Source: Agaricus subrufescens (taxonomy: Eukaryota; Basidiomycota; Agaricomycetes; Agaricales; Agaricaceae). From it: a stretch of DNA of 64,000 nucleotides. Where the stretch lies: contig CM057066.1 in NCBI GenBank assembly GCA_029945375.1, positions 1,116,001 through 1,180,000 on the forward strand, written 5' to 3'. Made by a program: the position numbers and the translations under genes. The notes below the pieces were generated by a model. The model was given only the letters and a program-made list of their open reading frames with translations, was not told where the DNA came from and did not search any database. This document shows, in pieces, positions 21,766 to 34,484 of the stretch (position 1 is its first letter; each line of letters starts with the position of its first letter).

Positions 21766-24640
21766 TCATGTCGAACTAGGAGCATCTCCACCATCCCCAC
21801 CAGCATCAGCAATCTCCTCTTCCTCATACAAAGTTCTAGGTTTCCAAACTTCAGGAAATGGATACCAACTCGATCTCAACTCATATATTCCCAAAATACC
21901 CTCAGGATCTTCATCATCCGAGTCCCAGTCTGTTCCTTGTTCTTCCACGTAATATGTCTCCGGTTGATGATTGATAGAGAAATAATCCATGTGGACATTC
22001 GATTCTTGATTTGGTGGTGGATAGGTTGGCGTAGATAAGGGCGATGAATTTGCATAATTTGCATAGGGGGGGTACGCTGAATAGCTTGTTGTAGGTCCTC
22101 CAGGGATGGTGTAAGCAGTTGAGAAATTATTTGCAGCCTGGAATAAATTTGGGATACTAGATGGATGCGCCAAGGGCGTCGTGAGTGTTGGAGTAGACGA
22201 AGGTGGTGTAGTGCTGGAGGTGCTACCAGCAGATGTAGTTGCGGCGGTACGTCTACTACGGAAAGAGAGGGACCTGCTGGTCTCAGGCCGCTAAAATGAA
22301 TACATCAATAAGCATGATCATGCCTTTCGGGTGAAGTGACCCACTTTTTCATTTAGTCTTTCTTCAGCATCTTCATCTGCAGTGCTCTCTTCTTGGCCTT
22401 CATTTTCCCTCCGCCTCTGCTCCCTCACCTCGCGAGCCTTCCTTCGCCGTTCCTCTCTTCGTTTTTTCTCCCTCTCCTCTCTTTCACGTTCCTTCCTTTC
22501 TCTTTCTTCCCTTTCCTCACGTTCTTTCCTCTCCCTTTCTTCTCTTTCTTTCCGCTCTCGTTGTTCTCTCTCCCTCCTCTCTTGCTCCTCTTTCTGGAAC
22601 CTCTCCAGTAACAATTTCCTCTCTTCCTCCATCTTCCTCTTAGCCTCTTCCGCTTTCACCTTCCTCTCCACCTCTAACCTAGCAAGCTTACTCTCCCGTC
22701 TGATCTCCCACTCCTTGGTCATCTGAGGGGTGTACCTCCGCCTATCAATATCCCAATCCAACCACCGATCATCAAATCGATGTGGGCCAGGTCTCCGTCG
22801 ATATTCAAATCCAATACGTGTAAGTTGACCCAATTTGCCAGCAAAGAATTGGGCACAATTTCGTCTTTGGATTCGCCAAGCGTGAGCGACCTTAGGTGTA
22901 TGATCTACGTCATCATTGATAATGGAAAAAGTGTATTTGGGGTCGGATGAGGAATGACAATCAAGTACCGGGCCTATATCTTCGAATTGCATTCCGAGGC
23001 GGAGATGTTTTAGAGTACGTCGGATAGGTTTGAGGTTCTCGACATATTCAGACTATAGAAGTATGGTCAGCTCACGTCATAGGCGGATCAACGGAACTAG
23101 TAAAGTATAATCCAGGTGGTAATAGAAGAGGTCACGATGAATCCCAACAAGGATAAGAGGAAAATACCGCAAGGGACTGAAACACTTACCCAAGTCGGAA
23201 CATCATGCCCATCGTGATAACCACACTTTTCTACCTCTAAAACCTCCAACACTGGGAAACGATCCGCCAAAAACTTGCAGATATCAGGTTCGATCTTTTC
23301 CTCGAGCATGATACGCAGATGCTTCAACATCTGGTTCTTGTGAACGGTCTCCGGTTGCTTGAGTACGGGTTCGGGTTTAGCATCAGCATTTTCCTTCTTC
23401 TTTTCCGACTGGGGTTGCGGCGTCGGTTTCGGTGGAATAGTCTTAGGCGCGGGTGTCCCAGCAGCGGACACCTCTCGCAAAATCTTCTCCATAGTTTTCT
23501 TGGAGAAAGCGGCGGTGGGTTCAGAAATATCACTGATAGCCAATATCGCCAACCGCCCAACACCTTTCAAAAAGTATCCTACCCGGTCTAAGTTACATGC
23601 ATCCGATACGGCGAGGGATTCTATCTGCTCCAATAATGATCCGTGGTTTCCTTTAGCCGATATGTATTCAGGTGCAGCAGGTAGGACTTTGAACATGGAG
23701 TCACCCCGAGCGACCGATTTTGCGAATAGCAACCTGAGTTCCTTGAGTTCGCGCATCTTGCTGATGACATCCACGAGTTCAGTACCCGTCTGTCTTGGTG
23801 GATGGCCCGTCATGACCAAAGACACGAGTCTTGGCCATTCATGTTGATAAAACTCGTCGAGTGTACAAAGATCGCCAGAGACCTGGACTTGGGTGAGGGA
23901 CGTGGGCTTGCCGACGTCAAACAGGAAAGCGGAGGCAGCATAGCGTGCAAGGATGTCGTTCTTGTACTTTTTCCGGTACTCGCGCGAGTAGTACAGGTCG
24001 GGGCTTGAATACCGGGAATGGTACGGACTCTGGCCGACACGGGGCGCCTCGGCGACGGGGATAAGGTACAGGCGTTCAATGACGAACTCGGGGGGACTCT
24101 TCGGAATCATGGATATGTAAAGAGGTGTGTCGGTCATGCGGAGCTCGCGGACAGAAGTGCAGGTGAGAAGGGCATTGAAGAGAGAGTTTGGAGGAAAGAA
24201 AGGGCAACAGATGGAGAAGCTGATGAGGGAAGGCATGCGGGGGAGCGCGGTGGCGAGTTTGTCGGTGTGCCTGGGGTGGTAGTCGCCACCAACGTAGTAG
24301 CGGTCCCCCCATCGTGGCGGAGACGCATCGGGCCAATCGTCGGGCCAGATGAGATCAAATCGCCTGGAGAAAAAGTCAGAACAGGCTATCAGCAGATGAA
24401 CAAAGCGAGAACTGGCTTGAAGAGTGGCCATAGACTCTCAGGGAAGAAATGGAGGCCGGATTCCTCGTCGTGTTTGGTGGGGTGCGGCCATCGTACGTGG
24501 GAGAAGAGATAGGGAAGGCAGAGGCGCCTGAGCTCGCTGTTTGCAGCAGCGAGTGCGGCGAGGGCGGCGATGTTGTCGCTGGTGCGGACGGCAGCAAGGA
24601 GGCCGACGACGGGGAGGATCTTGCGGGGCTCGAGGGGCAT
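21766..24640 (-). CDS. F-box-like/LRR protein with long charged helix
   Basis: The start is ATG 24640 and the stop is at 21766. Exon 1 begins MPLEPRKILPVVGLLAAV and encodes an F-box-like helical start (LRRLCLPYLFSHVRW). The middle part has irregular leucine-rich repeats (SLISFSICC, SVRELRMTDTPL, LKELRLLFAKS, LKHLRIMLEE, LEVLEVEKCGYHDGH). A QPQSEKKKENADAK linker lies inside. A later exon carries a very regular Arg/Glu/Lys helix (coding 22385-22660). The final exon is Ser/Pro/Tyr-rich with an acidic end. The last intron uses a GTGGGT donor and joins in phase, so the tail belongs to the same gene. The first intron boundary near 24375-24430 is uncertain and may be GC-AG. F-box/LRR proteins usually recruit substrates to SCF ubiquitin ligases, but the F-box here is weak. 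Confidence 0.7.
22385..22660 (-). repeat. Low-complexity R/E/K coding tract
   Basis: A purine-rich coding strand, seen as CTC/TTC/CCT runs on the plus strand, encodes about 80 residues made almost only of Arg, Glu and Lys with rare Gln and Ala. Units such as REREERERK recur. The composition predicts a long single alpha helix stabilised by i to i+4 salt bridges. The DNA is prone to replication slippage, so length variation between strains is likely. Confidence 0.8.
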
Positions 24641-24724
24641 GGGGAGGAGAGGAGGGAGAGAATATTTATCTAATTATTTATCCACACAATATTTTAATTA
24701 TTATTCATTCACACGCTGGACATG

Positions 24725-25595
24725 CTACGCTGCATACGCCTGTGTCCACTCCCGGCTCACCCGCTGCGCATCCTTCTCGTTCTCCTTGTAGTGCTTCGCA
24801 ACGTCCGTCGCAAGCGGGTCGTCGGGGTTCGGCGCACTCAGCAGCGCCTGGATCGACAGCAGCACCGTCCGGATCTGCAGCGCCGGCGACCACTTATCTG
24901 GAAAACAAAATGTAAGCCCCCTCGCTCGCTTCGGACACGATCCCTACCTTTCAGGATATCCAAACAGATTCGGCCCAGCTTATCTGGCAAAAACAATTCA
25001 TTTCCGATCATTCCGTAAATAAACACCTATACGTACCGATATTGGGGTGGTATATCTTGGTCAGGAAGCGGACCTTGGGAGGCGCCATAGGGTACTCTTC
25101 TGGAAGAAACAACTCAAGTTTGAACTTGCCATCTGTGCAATAGAACAAGATAAAGTGGGATAAAACCCACAACCCGCTGCGATCACAGAATCCCGATCAC
25201 TTACGTTCAAAAGGACTCCCTCCCGGACCTTCGATGGTCACATTGAAATACCGAAGGTTGTCTTCATGCGGTTCAGCAGAGATCCCGGGCGCAGGATCTG
25301 CAACGAGCCTCTCCGTTTCCTGTCAAATAAACGCGGTTGAAAATGACGTTTTCTTCATAGACCACGGATCCAGACCTTGATTATCCTCTGAAGCGTGACA
25401 CATTACCCCAATAGATGCCGATGAAGCACAGATATTCACCCAGACCGCAATACAACATTCAAACATGATCATGCAGCATCAGACCAAAGTAGGGAAGCGT
25501 CAGATTGAGTGACGAGATGATCGAAAAGTAACCCAGCACACCCGTCAGCCGTCGTCCGGTCACGATAATTCAGAACACACCTTTGGCAAAGCCAT
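24725..25595 (-). CDS. ubc13: Ubiquitin-conjugating enzyme E2 of the Ubc13/UBE2N type
   Basis: Six exons encode about 150 residues, the normal length of the family. Exon 1 (25581-25595) encodes MALPK and exon 2 (25376-25387) only RIIK. The rest reads [49 protein letters not shown], then [19 protein letters not shown] with the catalytic Cys, and [19 protein letters not shown]. It ends REWTQAYAA. Ubc13 works with an Mms2/Uev partner to build Lys63-linked ubiquitin chains on PCNA in post-replication repair and in endocytosis. The close match along the whole length makes this assignment firm. The 3' end lies only 85 bp from the start of the F-box-like gene. Confidence 0.93.
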
Positions 25596-26022
25596 GCTAA
25601 CAATCACTCAGTTCCAGGTTCTTGAATACGACGTTGCTTTAGAAATCGTGAGGGTAGCGTGATATATCAATGGCCCGCCGTAAACTCTATACTAACGATC
25701 AAGCAGGCGCATCACCTCAGTTTTCAGCTAGCTACACTGTACATTGCGACAGGCACTCACACCGCCGAGTGGTTTGCGAAAAGTCTTGTAGATGGGGAAG
25801 GAGGGATGGTGGTAGTGGATAGAACAGCTTCAGGCGCCTTTCCGCACCTGAACACTGCATCGGGCAATGCTGACTCATCTTATCTAAATTGAGTCCCAAT
25901 CAATGTCACAATAACTATCAGTACTGGTACAAGCAGATAACAAGCTAATATAATGGAGACAGATGCCCGGATCCAATGAAATAGAACAGAATGAGAGAGA
26001 AACGTGCATGAAAATAGAGATA
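25596..26022. other. Intergenic region, no gene seen
   Basis: About 430 bp between the ubc13 start and the RING gene stop. It should include the ubc13 promoter. No clear TATA box or other feature was recognised. Confidence 0.45.
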
Positions 26023-29000
26023 TTACCAGAACTCCCCACCACCAAAAGGACCGCCACCACCAGTCGAACTCGAACTAGGGCCGGTTCCGCTATTGCTACC
26101 GTTCGGACCAGATCCACTAGGATCAGAGCTAGGGCCCATACTAGGGTCGCCTGCGCTTCCGCTTCCGCCTCCGCTCCCGCTCCCGCTTCCACCATGTCGG
26201 CCACCACCACTACCGCTTCCAGGGTTCCTCCTCGGTGACATCATGTGTCTACTGCACCGGAGTCGAGGATGCAGCCTCGGTTCAACCTCAGTACGACACA
26301 CGGGACAAGTGTTGGCGGATTTGAACCATTGCTTGAGCCCTCGTCAGTAACTTGAACTAGAAACACGAGTCAAGGAATCGCACATACCTCCAAACACGCC
26401 TTGTGCATCCAGTGCTTACAATTTCCCGACTTCAGCAGGACATCCTCTGGGTCATACTAATACAAATGATCAGCTCACGCTCAGGAAAGACAAAACAAAG
26501 ACAGAAACGTACATCCTCCAAACAAATCGGACATCTCAGTTCACCTCCTTGTTCCACCCACTCCTTATACTTCCCCGTCTTCAGCTTTTTCAACACTGCT
26601 TCTGGTGTCGACTTCGGCCTCACATCCCCAAGAGCCTCCTGTAACGACAACAAACTCTCATACGACGCATCAAATTCGTCGTCGTTCTGAACGGCAATCA
26701 AATCAACAAAAAAGAGACACAGTGAAAAGACTTTGGACTTACCATATAATCACCTGAATCTGCAAACCTCCTTCCGAGTCTGAACCTCATCATAGCATTT
26801 CCACCAGTACCATTATTACTACCAGCCATAGAGCCCGCTCTTAGCCTATTCATTGCCCTCTCTCTCATCCTAGAGGGTCGGCCGGGATCGTTTGCAACCC
26901 CTGCAGCTGTAGATACTCCTCCACCGCCGCTAACACCAGCCCTATTTGTGTCTTGACTGCCTCCAGCCGTAGCGTTCCGAGGTCGAGGACCAACTCTTTC
27001 CAAACCCTGCGACGGAACCCAGCCCACATAGCCAGAGCCAGCATGCAGACGATGACGCGAAATCAAATTCTCTCGTTCACGTTCAACTCCTTGCAATCTC
27101 GACTCAAGACGTGGTAATGGCATTCTTGGTCCAAAATTTGGTAAAGGCGGGTCTCTATACCGTCTCGGTGATGTGAAACTTGCAAGTTCCGGCTCTTCAT
27201 CACTATCTTCCTCATCCTCCTCTTCTGTCAAAGCGCTTCGGAGATTATCGTCAATAACGTTATACCATCTCCTAGTATGAGATCTGGTGTGTTCACTATT
27301 GTTGCCAGTAATCGTTGGTCCACTATCGTTTGGCGCGTGGATCTCCCTAGCTCGCCGAACTGCATCATGAGTGACACCCGGAATCGTACCAGAAGGGTTT
27401 GGTAGATCCGTAGTTGCCATGTTTCTCGTAGGGGCACGTGGATTGTTGTGGTCATTCCTCCATCTCAAAGCATCCCAATGCGTCTCCCCAATCCTACGTT
27501 CCTCAACCACTTCCTGTCTCATTCTCCTTTGCCTCTCACTCGCCGGACGCATCGCATCCATATTACTCCTAAACCGATTTTCAATTGCACGACTCGAAGA
27601 ACCAGGACTGGTGCGATATTCAAATCTTTCCGGCGACCTCTCCAATAACCTTTCCAAATGTGGCCGAGACAATTGTCTCCTGTCAAGGTCAAAAGGCGTC
27701 GATGATGACGATGACGAAGGTGAGGACGACGACAAAAAGTTAGGATGCGCAGCCGAGGTCAATAACCTCGCGTTTGAGGATCTTTCTCCTTCTCCAATAC
27801 TATTTTCATCTCCTCGTCTCGCCACTCCATCCCGTCGTTGACGTCTCAGCAAATTCATATATCCTTGCCACATTTGTTCGTCTTCATTTACCACGCTATT
27901 CAGAGGTTCTTGTACATCGGATCGTTCCCTCGTACGGGGCCCCGCCGCCGTGGCAGCAGCGGCATTTTCAGAAGAATCATTTTCAAAGGAAAGCGGTGGA
28001 ATCACAGGTGGAGATTGAGTTCCACCTGAAAGACCATGAGGATGAGGATGGTGATATTGATAACGAGGTGGCGGTCGAAGAGCAAATACATTCCTCGAAG
28101 ATTGTTCTGGTGCGAGCATATAAGGAGTAGAGGATGGGAGCGACGTCGTAGATTGAGAGGGGAGGAAACCAGAAGACATTGCAGGTGGGGAAATCGATGT
28201 TGCAGTGGCAGGAGTAGGTCTGGCCGCTGCGGCAAACGAGGATGATGAGGGAACTGAAGATGATGTTTGAGCTGCGTATTCTCGTGGCCCACCTGCAATA
28301 GTCTCCAACGTATTCCTAAATATTCCAGGGGCATACATCGTTGGATCAATGACATGGTTCCTCCGCTCTCTATCTGGATTACTATTGGTGTTGGCACTCG
28401 GAGAAGACGAAGAAGCCATGCCTGCGGTAGATACGTTCGGAGCGGCGGTGGCTGGGGTGGCTGAAGGTGGAGGTGGGAACGGTCCAGAACGGCGGAAATC
28501 GACCGCAGATGATCTATGCATGATCGGAGCGCGGAGCGGCTATGCATTAAATCCTCATAAGCTAACAGAACAGAGAAAATTCAGAGATCGAAAAGATAAG
28601 ACCTACATTCTGAGCTCGCCCCCGTCCTTCTTCACTGACATCCATTCTCATCTCAGATTCACCCCCCTCATGTCTATCCCATCGATTCATCATCTCACTC
28701 ACCCCATCCCTCATACTGCCCAACCTCGTAACCAAATTAACCAGTCTAGCATTGTCATCCGCCACAACTCTCTCTTCATCCATATCTCCATCAGAATTTC
28801 TAACAGGCGAAGGTGTAAAACGACCTGTAGTAGCAGAAAAGAAACCTGATGACGAATTCGAAGAATAATGCTCGGATGTCGGAGCAGCGGCGATGATAGA
28901 TGATGGCGCAGAAGATAAATTCGCAGTAAAGCCTCGTGCTGGATGAGGTACACTTGTGGCGTGAGGGCCAGCAGCAGTGGCGGTTGTATTCGGTACCAGA

Positions 29001-32000
29001 CTGTCGAAAAGTGAACCCAAGCCGGGCGAAGGCAATTCAGTGTCCAGGAACATTCCCCGCCTAGGGGTATGCAAAGGTAAAGCATTAGAACCAGACGCTG
29101 AAGAGCTAGAAGTCCCCGAGCTCGTGAAAGAGTCTGTCATAGAAGAATCCGATGACGATACCGAATCAAGTGATGGCCTTGCACCTGAATCCGTTATAAA
29201 TGGCCGATGTGCCGATGTTGTCACTGAAACCGGATCGACATGATCTCCAGGCGACCGAAGTTGGAACATTGTCCCCCATTCTCCTCCAGAAGACATTTGA
29301 TGTGGCGGTGCATTAGCAACTGTCGTTGAAGGACTTGCGTTGTTATCCCTATTGTCACCACGTTGTGACCATGACATACTGCTTCCATGTCCATTGTCAT
29401 CATCACCCCCACTATTTCCAGGTCCAGCGTTTTCGGAAGGGGCAGGGACTGGCCTGATGGAGTGAAGTCTGGGTCGAGGTGGGGGCGGATTAATACGAGG
29501 TCCTGACACACGGTCATTCGTGTTTGAAGCACTACCACCCCCACCACTGTTTGTGACCCTTGGAGGCATCCCAATACTATCAAACAAATCCGGAAGATGA
29601 CGCGTAAGCCTCCTTGATATAAAATCTTCGTAGCGTATCTGCCTGCCACCAACATCAGGTCGTTGACGTCGATCTTGTTGTACCTGTGAAACTGGAGCCA
29701 AGGCACGCCGCTGTCGTTCAATAGCTTCTCCGACACTCTCCTCCCGTCCTCTATCTTCATCACGATACGCGCCATGCCCCAAATCTCCATTGTCGTCAAC
29801 ATCCCTCAAACTCTCTGCCTCCTCACCAATTGAAGCCCAAGGTCTCCCAGACGATCTCCTAGAAGCATTCCACGAACCAATATGTACCCTCCTAGCCACA
29901 TCCAATCTTGCATGTAATCTCCTAGTCTCAGTTGCATTTTCCGCCACAAGCGAATTATCGGACCCTACAATACGTGTATGTGGTCTGTACGTATGTTGTA
30001 GTTCTGCCGCCCGCTCTTGTTGTCTTTGCCGCTGCAATTCTCGATCTTCATCTTGTGATAATTGTTGCGCCTGCTCTGATAGTTGCCTCTCCCGATCATC
30101 ATTCAAGATCACATCGATAACATCCTCTACATCATCATCATCATCATCGTCATCATCATCAAGGACTTCAACATCAATTGGATTTGTATTCCTTTGTCTT
30201 TGACTTTGATGAAGAAGATCTCGGTGAGACGACAATAAAGGCACTTGTTGACCTAGCGAAGGTGGAGGGACAGCAGTAGGGGGTTCAAACAGTTGCATAG
30301 ACGGTGGCGTTGGGGGTGTCAATGCCAATATATCCGCAAGTTCGGCTGAGATTCCTGCACCAGCACTATCACTTGCACGAGAACCACCACCATTACTAGT
30401 CCCGAAAACAGAGTGACTCGCAGGACCGAGATTGAGTTCAAGACTGGGTGGCAAGGAATCATTGCTTTCCCCAGAACCTCGCCTTTCCCTCTCCCTCTCC
30501 CTTCCAACATCAGCAGTGATGTTTGAAGAACGCCTCGAAGGGGAGAACAAATGACTTCTCCCTCCTCTATGCGACAACAAGAAATCAGGTAATCTGGGTC
30601 TCAGACCCGAAGGTACCGCCTCAGCAGGAGGCGCATGAGGGGGAGAAGAAGAATGAGCAGCCGTCGATTGAGAGGTGATTAACGGTGGTGACGAAGCCGA
30701 AGAAAACAAACTTGAAGAAAACGCCGGGTGCGAAGATATCAAAGGTGAAGTTGACGCCACCGGACTAGGCTCAGAATGCCAATGCCGAGTCGAATGTAAT
30801 GGATTCCATCCATCATCAGTTTCAATATCATCTGTACCTGGACTTAGTCTCAAAAATGAAGCGAATATTAGGGAAAGACTCACTATATAATCTCAGTCTT
30901 CCCGCGTTTCGATTTGGGGCTGACGGTGTGCGGTGTCTCGATTCGCGATCTAATATATAATATCAGCACATGAACACTCATGAAAGAAGAGAAAAAGCGC
31001 TCACGAGGATCAACTTGAGGAGAAACCTGATCTGCCCTTGTCGTCGACGATGTAATAGACGACCCCAAAGTCCAAGGTAACCTCTCCAATTCCAACTCTC
31101 TCTGCCTTGCTTCCGTCTCATCAGAAGATTCCATATCAATATCCATCCCAACAACACCACTATCCATAGAAAGCCTCCTTTCCAGAGTCGGCCTTACAGC
31201 TAAAGAGTGTCAACGAAAAAGGTGATTCAGAATGTTAGATAAAGTAACCCATAGTTATATAATGTACGTACGAGGAGGAAGCGATGGAGGTAATGAAATC
31301 TGTTGTTGTTGCTGTTGTTGTTGTTGTTCCCTCTGCCGAAGATTCAAATCAAGCCCAAGATTAGTGTCCACAAACCCTATAATAACCAAACGAATTGAAC
31401 AATCTAGAACAAAACAAAAAAAGGACACACAAACAAAAAAGAAACACTTACCAGACAAAACATCATCCTCCCAACTCCTCCTCGTCCTCCTCTCCCCTTC
31501 CTCTCTCGAAACACCAGACAAACGTCTCCCAGAAGAATTATCCTCACGCGCCATCGGAACACCAACATCCCTCAAAAGATCCGGATCAGGACTCCCAGGA
31601 CTTCCCAACCAATCATAAAACTCGCTCAACGAAGGTGACGGCAACTCCACTTCCCCCAAATTCGAAGACCTCTGAAGTGGCCCTCGCGCATGTACACCAC
31701 CTTGAGTACCACCATTCCGATCATGATCACTATTATTGTTAACAAGTGAAAGTCTCCTTGTCCTCACTGACCATCCATCCCTATCCCGAGACGACGTCAC
31801 CGACAATGGTGTCAATCGACGATGAGGTAAGTATCGACCATCACCTCGTGTTGCAAAATTCAAACTCGAAGACGAAGACGAACTCAAATTGGTAGGTTCG
31901 GTGAGTATAGGAGGTAAAGTCGGCGGCCTACCAAACCTCCGAACCATATTCACATTCGTCTCTTCCAACGCCCCCGCCAACGAAGACGACGACAACGACA

Positions 32001-33651
32001 ACGACGATGACGAAGATGAAGAAGATGAAGAAGCAGAATTCGATAAACTTTGAGAATGTGAATCTCGTTGTACGTCGTTATTCGAGAACGTCAAAGCGGA
32101 AGGAGTGACAGGCGGAGGAGCAAAGGATATAGGACTAGGCTGTCGACTTTCAAGGTCATTTAGGATATTGGTAGTGGGTGGTTCATCATCGTTGTTTGGT
32201 GCCGATGTTAGAGTATTTGAAGACTCCACGAGCCCCGGAACAAGAGGCGAAGAAGGTGATCGAAGTGCCTGAAGTGCAGAGTCCAGATGATCTCTGAAAC
32301 GCGGATAACCATTGATAGTATGACCATCTTCAGGAGGATCATTCTCCCCCTCGTCATCATCATCCCCCTCCGCGCCATCCAACCCTCCCATTGCTCGATC
32401 ATGATTCGTCGTAGTGGCAGTAACCCCTCTTGCAGAAGTCGAAGGAGTAGCAGCATCAGAACCAATATCCAAAGACGACCACACAGTATTCGGTAGTTCA
32501 ATTCTAGGTGGGGTATCACGCACTGTAGCTCGAACAAGTCGGTTGCTACGTCCATGAACCCGTTGATGCTGATGAGGCTGATGGCTCGTCAAATCTTCAT
32601 CATCTCCAAGTTCATCAACATCTTCATCATAAGGTGGTGGTGGTGGTGGAATCCCTGAAGTGGCAGGTAGAGCATAAAACGGTTCAAGATGATTCCGTTG
32701 AACACTCCTATTCGGTAAATGTAGTACCGGGGACGTCGACAAATGTTCACTACCTGCAGAGGATGCAGACATTACATGCCCATGTCTCACCGAACCTACT
32801 CCAATTATCAGTAAAAAAAAAAAAACAAAACAAAGAAAGTGATATCAAACACAAAATCAAAACACTTACCAACCGGCACAACTCGATCCTCATGGTCCTC
32901 CACATCAACACCAGCTTCATCTCTCAAAGAACTCAACTCCAACGGAGGTAACCTCGGTGGTGACGCAGCCTGCTGCTGCTGCGGTTCTCCCATCCCGGCA
33001 ACCGGTAAACCCCTAGATGAACCAAGAGGACTAACAGACCTCCTCAACACCGCAATCTCATTCTCAAACACATTATATCTCTGCATCGTAGCCCTAAACC
33101 TGTCTTCCGGTCCTCTCAAACCACCACCAGCAGTGACAGTATCAGGAGAAGAAACTTCTGTCTCATTAATAATAACGCCAGTACCGGTGTCAGCGCCAGT
33201 CGAAATGGTTGTTGTTGTCGATGATGATGAGGGTAAAGATAAACTCCCAGTTGCGCTCGTCACAACAGGAGGAGTCTGGGTGGATCGCGAAAGGGGTAGA
33301 GAGGGTAGAATAAGACCCGGCGAGGAAGACCTATCTGATCTGCTCTGAGACGACGGTGCGGATGAGGATGATGATGATGATGACGGTAATGGTAACGAAG
33401 CTGAAGATAGAGGCGATGGTGAAGTCGATATCGTCGATGGCCCTAACCCCAAAGTTGAGATTGCCGTAGCAGTAGCATGTGCACTAGTCGTCGTAGTTGT
33501 AGTATTGTGAATTGCGGAAAAGGTCAAGGTTGTTTGCTGTGTTGTTGGAAAAATAGATGATTGAGGAGATGTCGATGTCGATGCAGATGTCGATGTAGTC
33601 GGTAGCGGTAGCGGTGACGGTAAGGGTCTAGAAGCTGATGACTGTGTGTGG

Positions 33652-33683
<32 letters not shown>

Positions 33684-34193
33684 CTGGGGTTGTTGTCGAC
33701 GACGTTGTGAGGAAGAAGACGAAGAAGCCGCAGAAAATTCAATTCCCCCACCAGAGTCCAAGAGAGGAATATCAGACATATGAACGTCCAGTGACTCCAG
33801 TCTCGGCGTAGGCAATCTGGGTGGTAACGAAAGACCTCTCCCATTCACAGCAGCAGACGACGACGACGCAGACGACGAAGACGGCACAGCAGAGTCCAAC
33901 AACGGCTGCTCAGCACTCTCACTGCGTCGTCTCTTGTTCCGCCCATTACTGCTTCCTCCCCCTCCCCCATGACCAACACCACCGCCACCACCACCACTCC
34001 CAACAGCCACCCCTCCTCCACCACCCATCGACCCCCTACTCCTCTCCCCCTCTCCATCACTCTCAGCCCCTCCAAACAACTCTTCCAAGCTCCTTTTGAA
34101 CGACGTCGGGCCTCCAGCGGAAGAAGCCGTCGAACCTGACGACAGTGTAAGCCTCAGATGCAGTCCCCTACCATCGTCTGTTGCAGTGGGCAT
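26023..34193 (-). CDS. Giant, mostly disordered RING-H2 protein, probable E3 ubiquitin ligase
   Basis: The gene runs from ATG 34193 to a stop at 26023, with about ten or more exons and roughly 2,500 residues. Most of it is disordered and rich in Ser, Pro, Asn, Gly and Arg, with homopolymers of Ser, His, Gln and Asp. A basic KRRRSES patch near the N-terminus could be nuclear targeting. The only clear domain is near the C-terminus, built from three exons: RCPICLED, then a segment with CKHWMHKACLE, then NTCPVCRTEVEP. This gives a C3H2C3 RING-H2 ligand set. RING-H2 proteins recruit E2 enzymes; ubc13 lies next door, but a partnership is only suggestive. A Gly/Ser-rich tail ends the protein. The junction of the two largest exons uses the intron about 28540-28606 and is in phase, supporting one gene rather than several. 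Confidence 0.72.
31301..31328 (-). repeat. CAA/CAG repeat encoding polyglutamine
   Basis: A nearly pure trinucleotide repeat inside the RING-H2 gene encodes about nine glutamines. It is likely to vary in length between isolates. Confidence 0.8.
33651..33683 (-). repeat. CAT/CAC repeat encoding polyhistidine
   Basis: An almost perfect CAT trinucleotide run (ATG on the plus strand) inside exon 1 of the RING-H2 gene encodes about eleven consecutive histidines. Slippage here is expected to alter the protein length without frameshift. Confidence 0.85.
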
Positions 34194-34292
34194 CTGTGGC
34201 GGTATGGCGAGACAAGTGAGAAGCCCTTTGAGCTATTTTGTAGGACTCTGGTGGATGTCCGCTGCCAGGGTGTGTGACATTCAACTTATTAA

Positions 34293-34298
34293 TATATA
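34293..34298 (-). promoter_or_regulatory. TATA-like element of the RING-H2 gene
   Basis: TATATA, read on the minus strand, lies about 100 nt upstream of ATG 34193, the same spacing as other TATA boxes in this window. Confidence 0.5.
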
Positions 34299-34484
34299 AA
34301 CGTCGCCCGTCTTTCCCCTACCCGCTGTACATAATCATCTCGCACTGCCTTGGCTTTTTTTTCTTTCACTGTCCAGGCGCTGCTTGCACAACACGCAGAC
34401 GCTGGGCAAAGCCAGAGAGGAATAAAACATTCTGAAACCAAAAGAGTAATATATATGGTATATATATACACATGGGTATCCTTA

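Noticed and set aside
23319..24512. Several plus-strand frames opposite the F-box-like gene
   Set aside because: They are reverse-strand shadows of well-supported coding exons.
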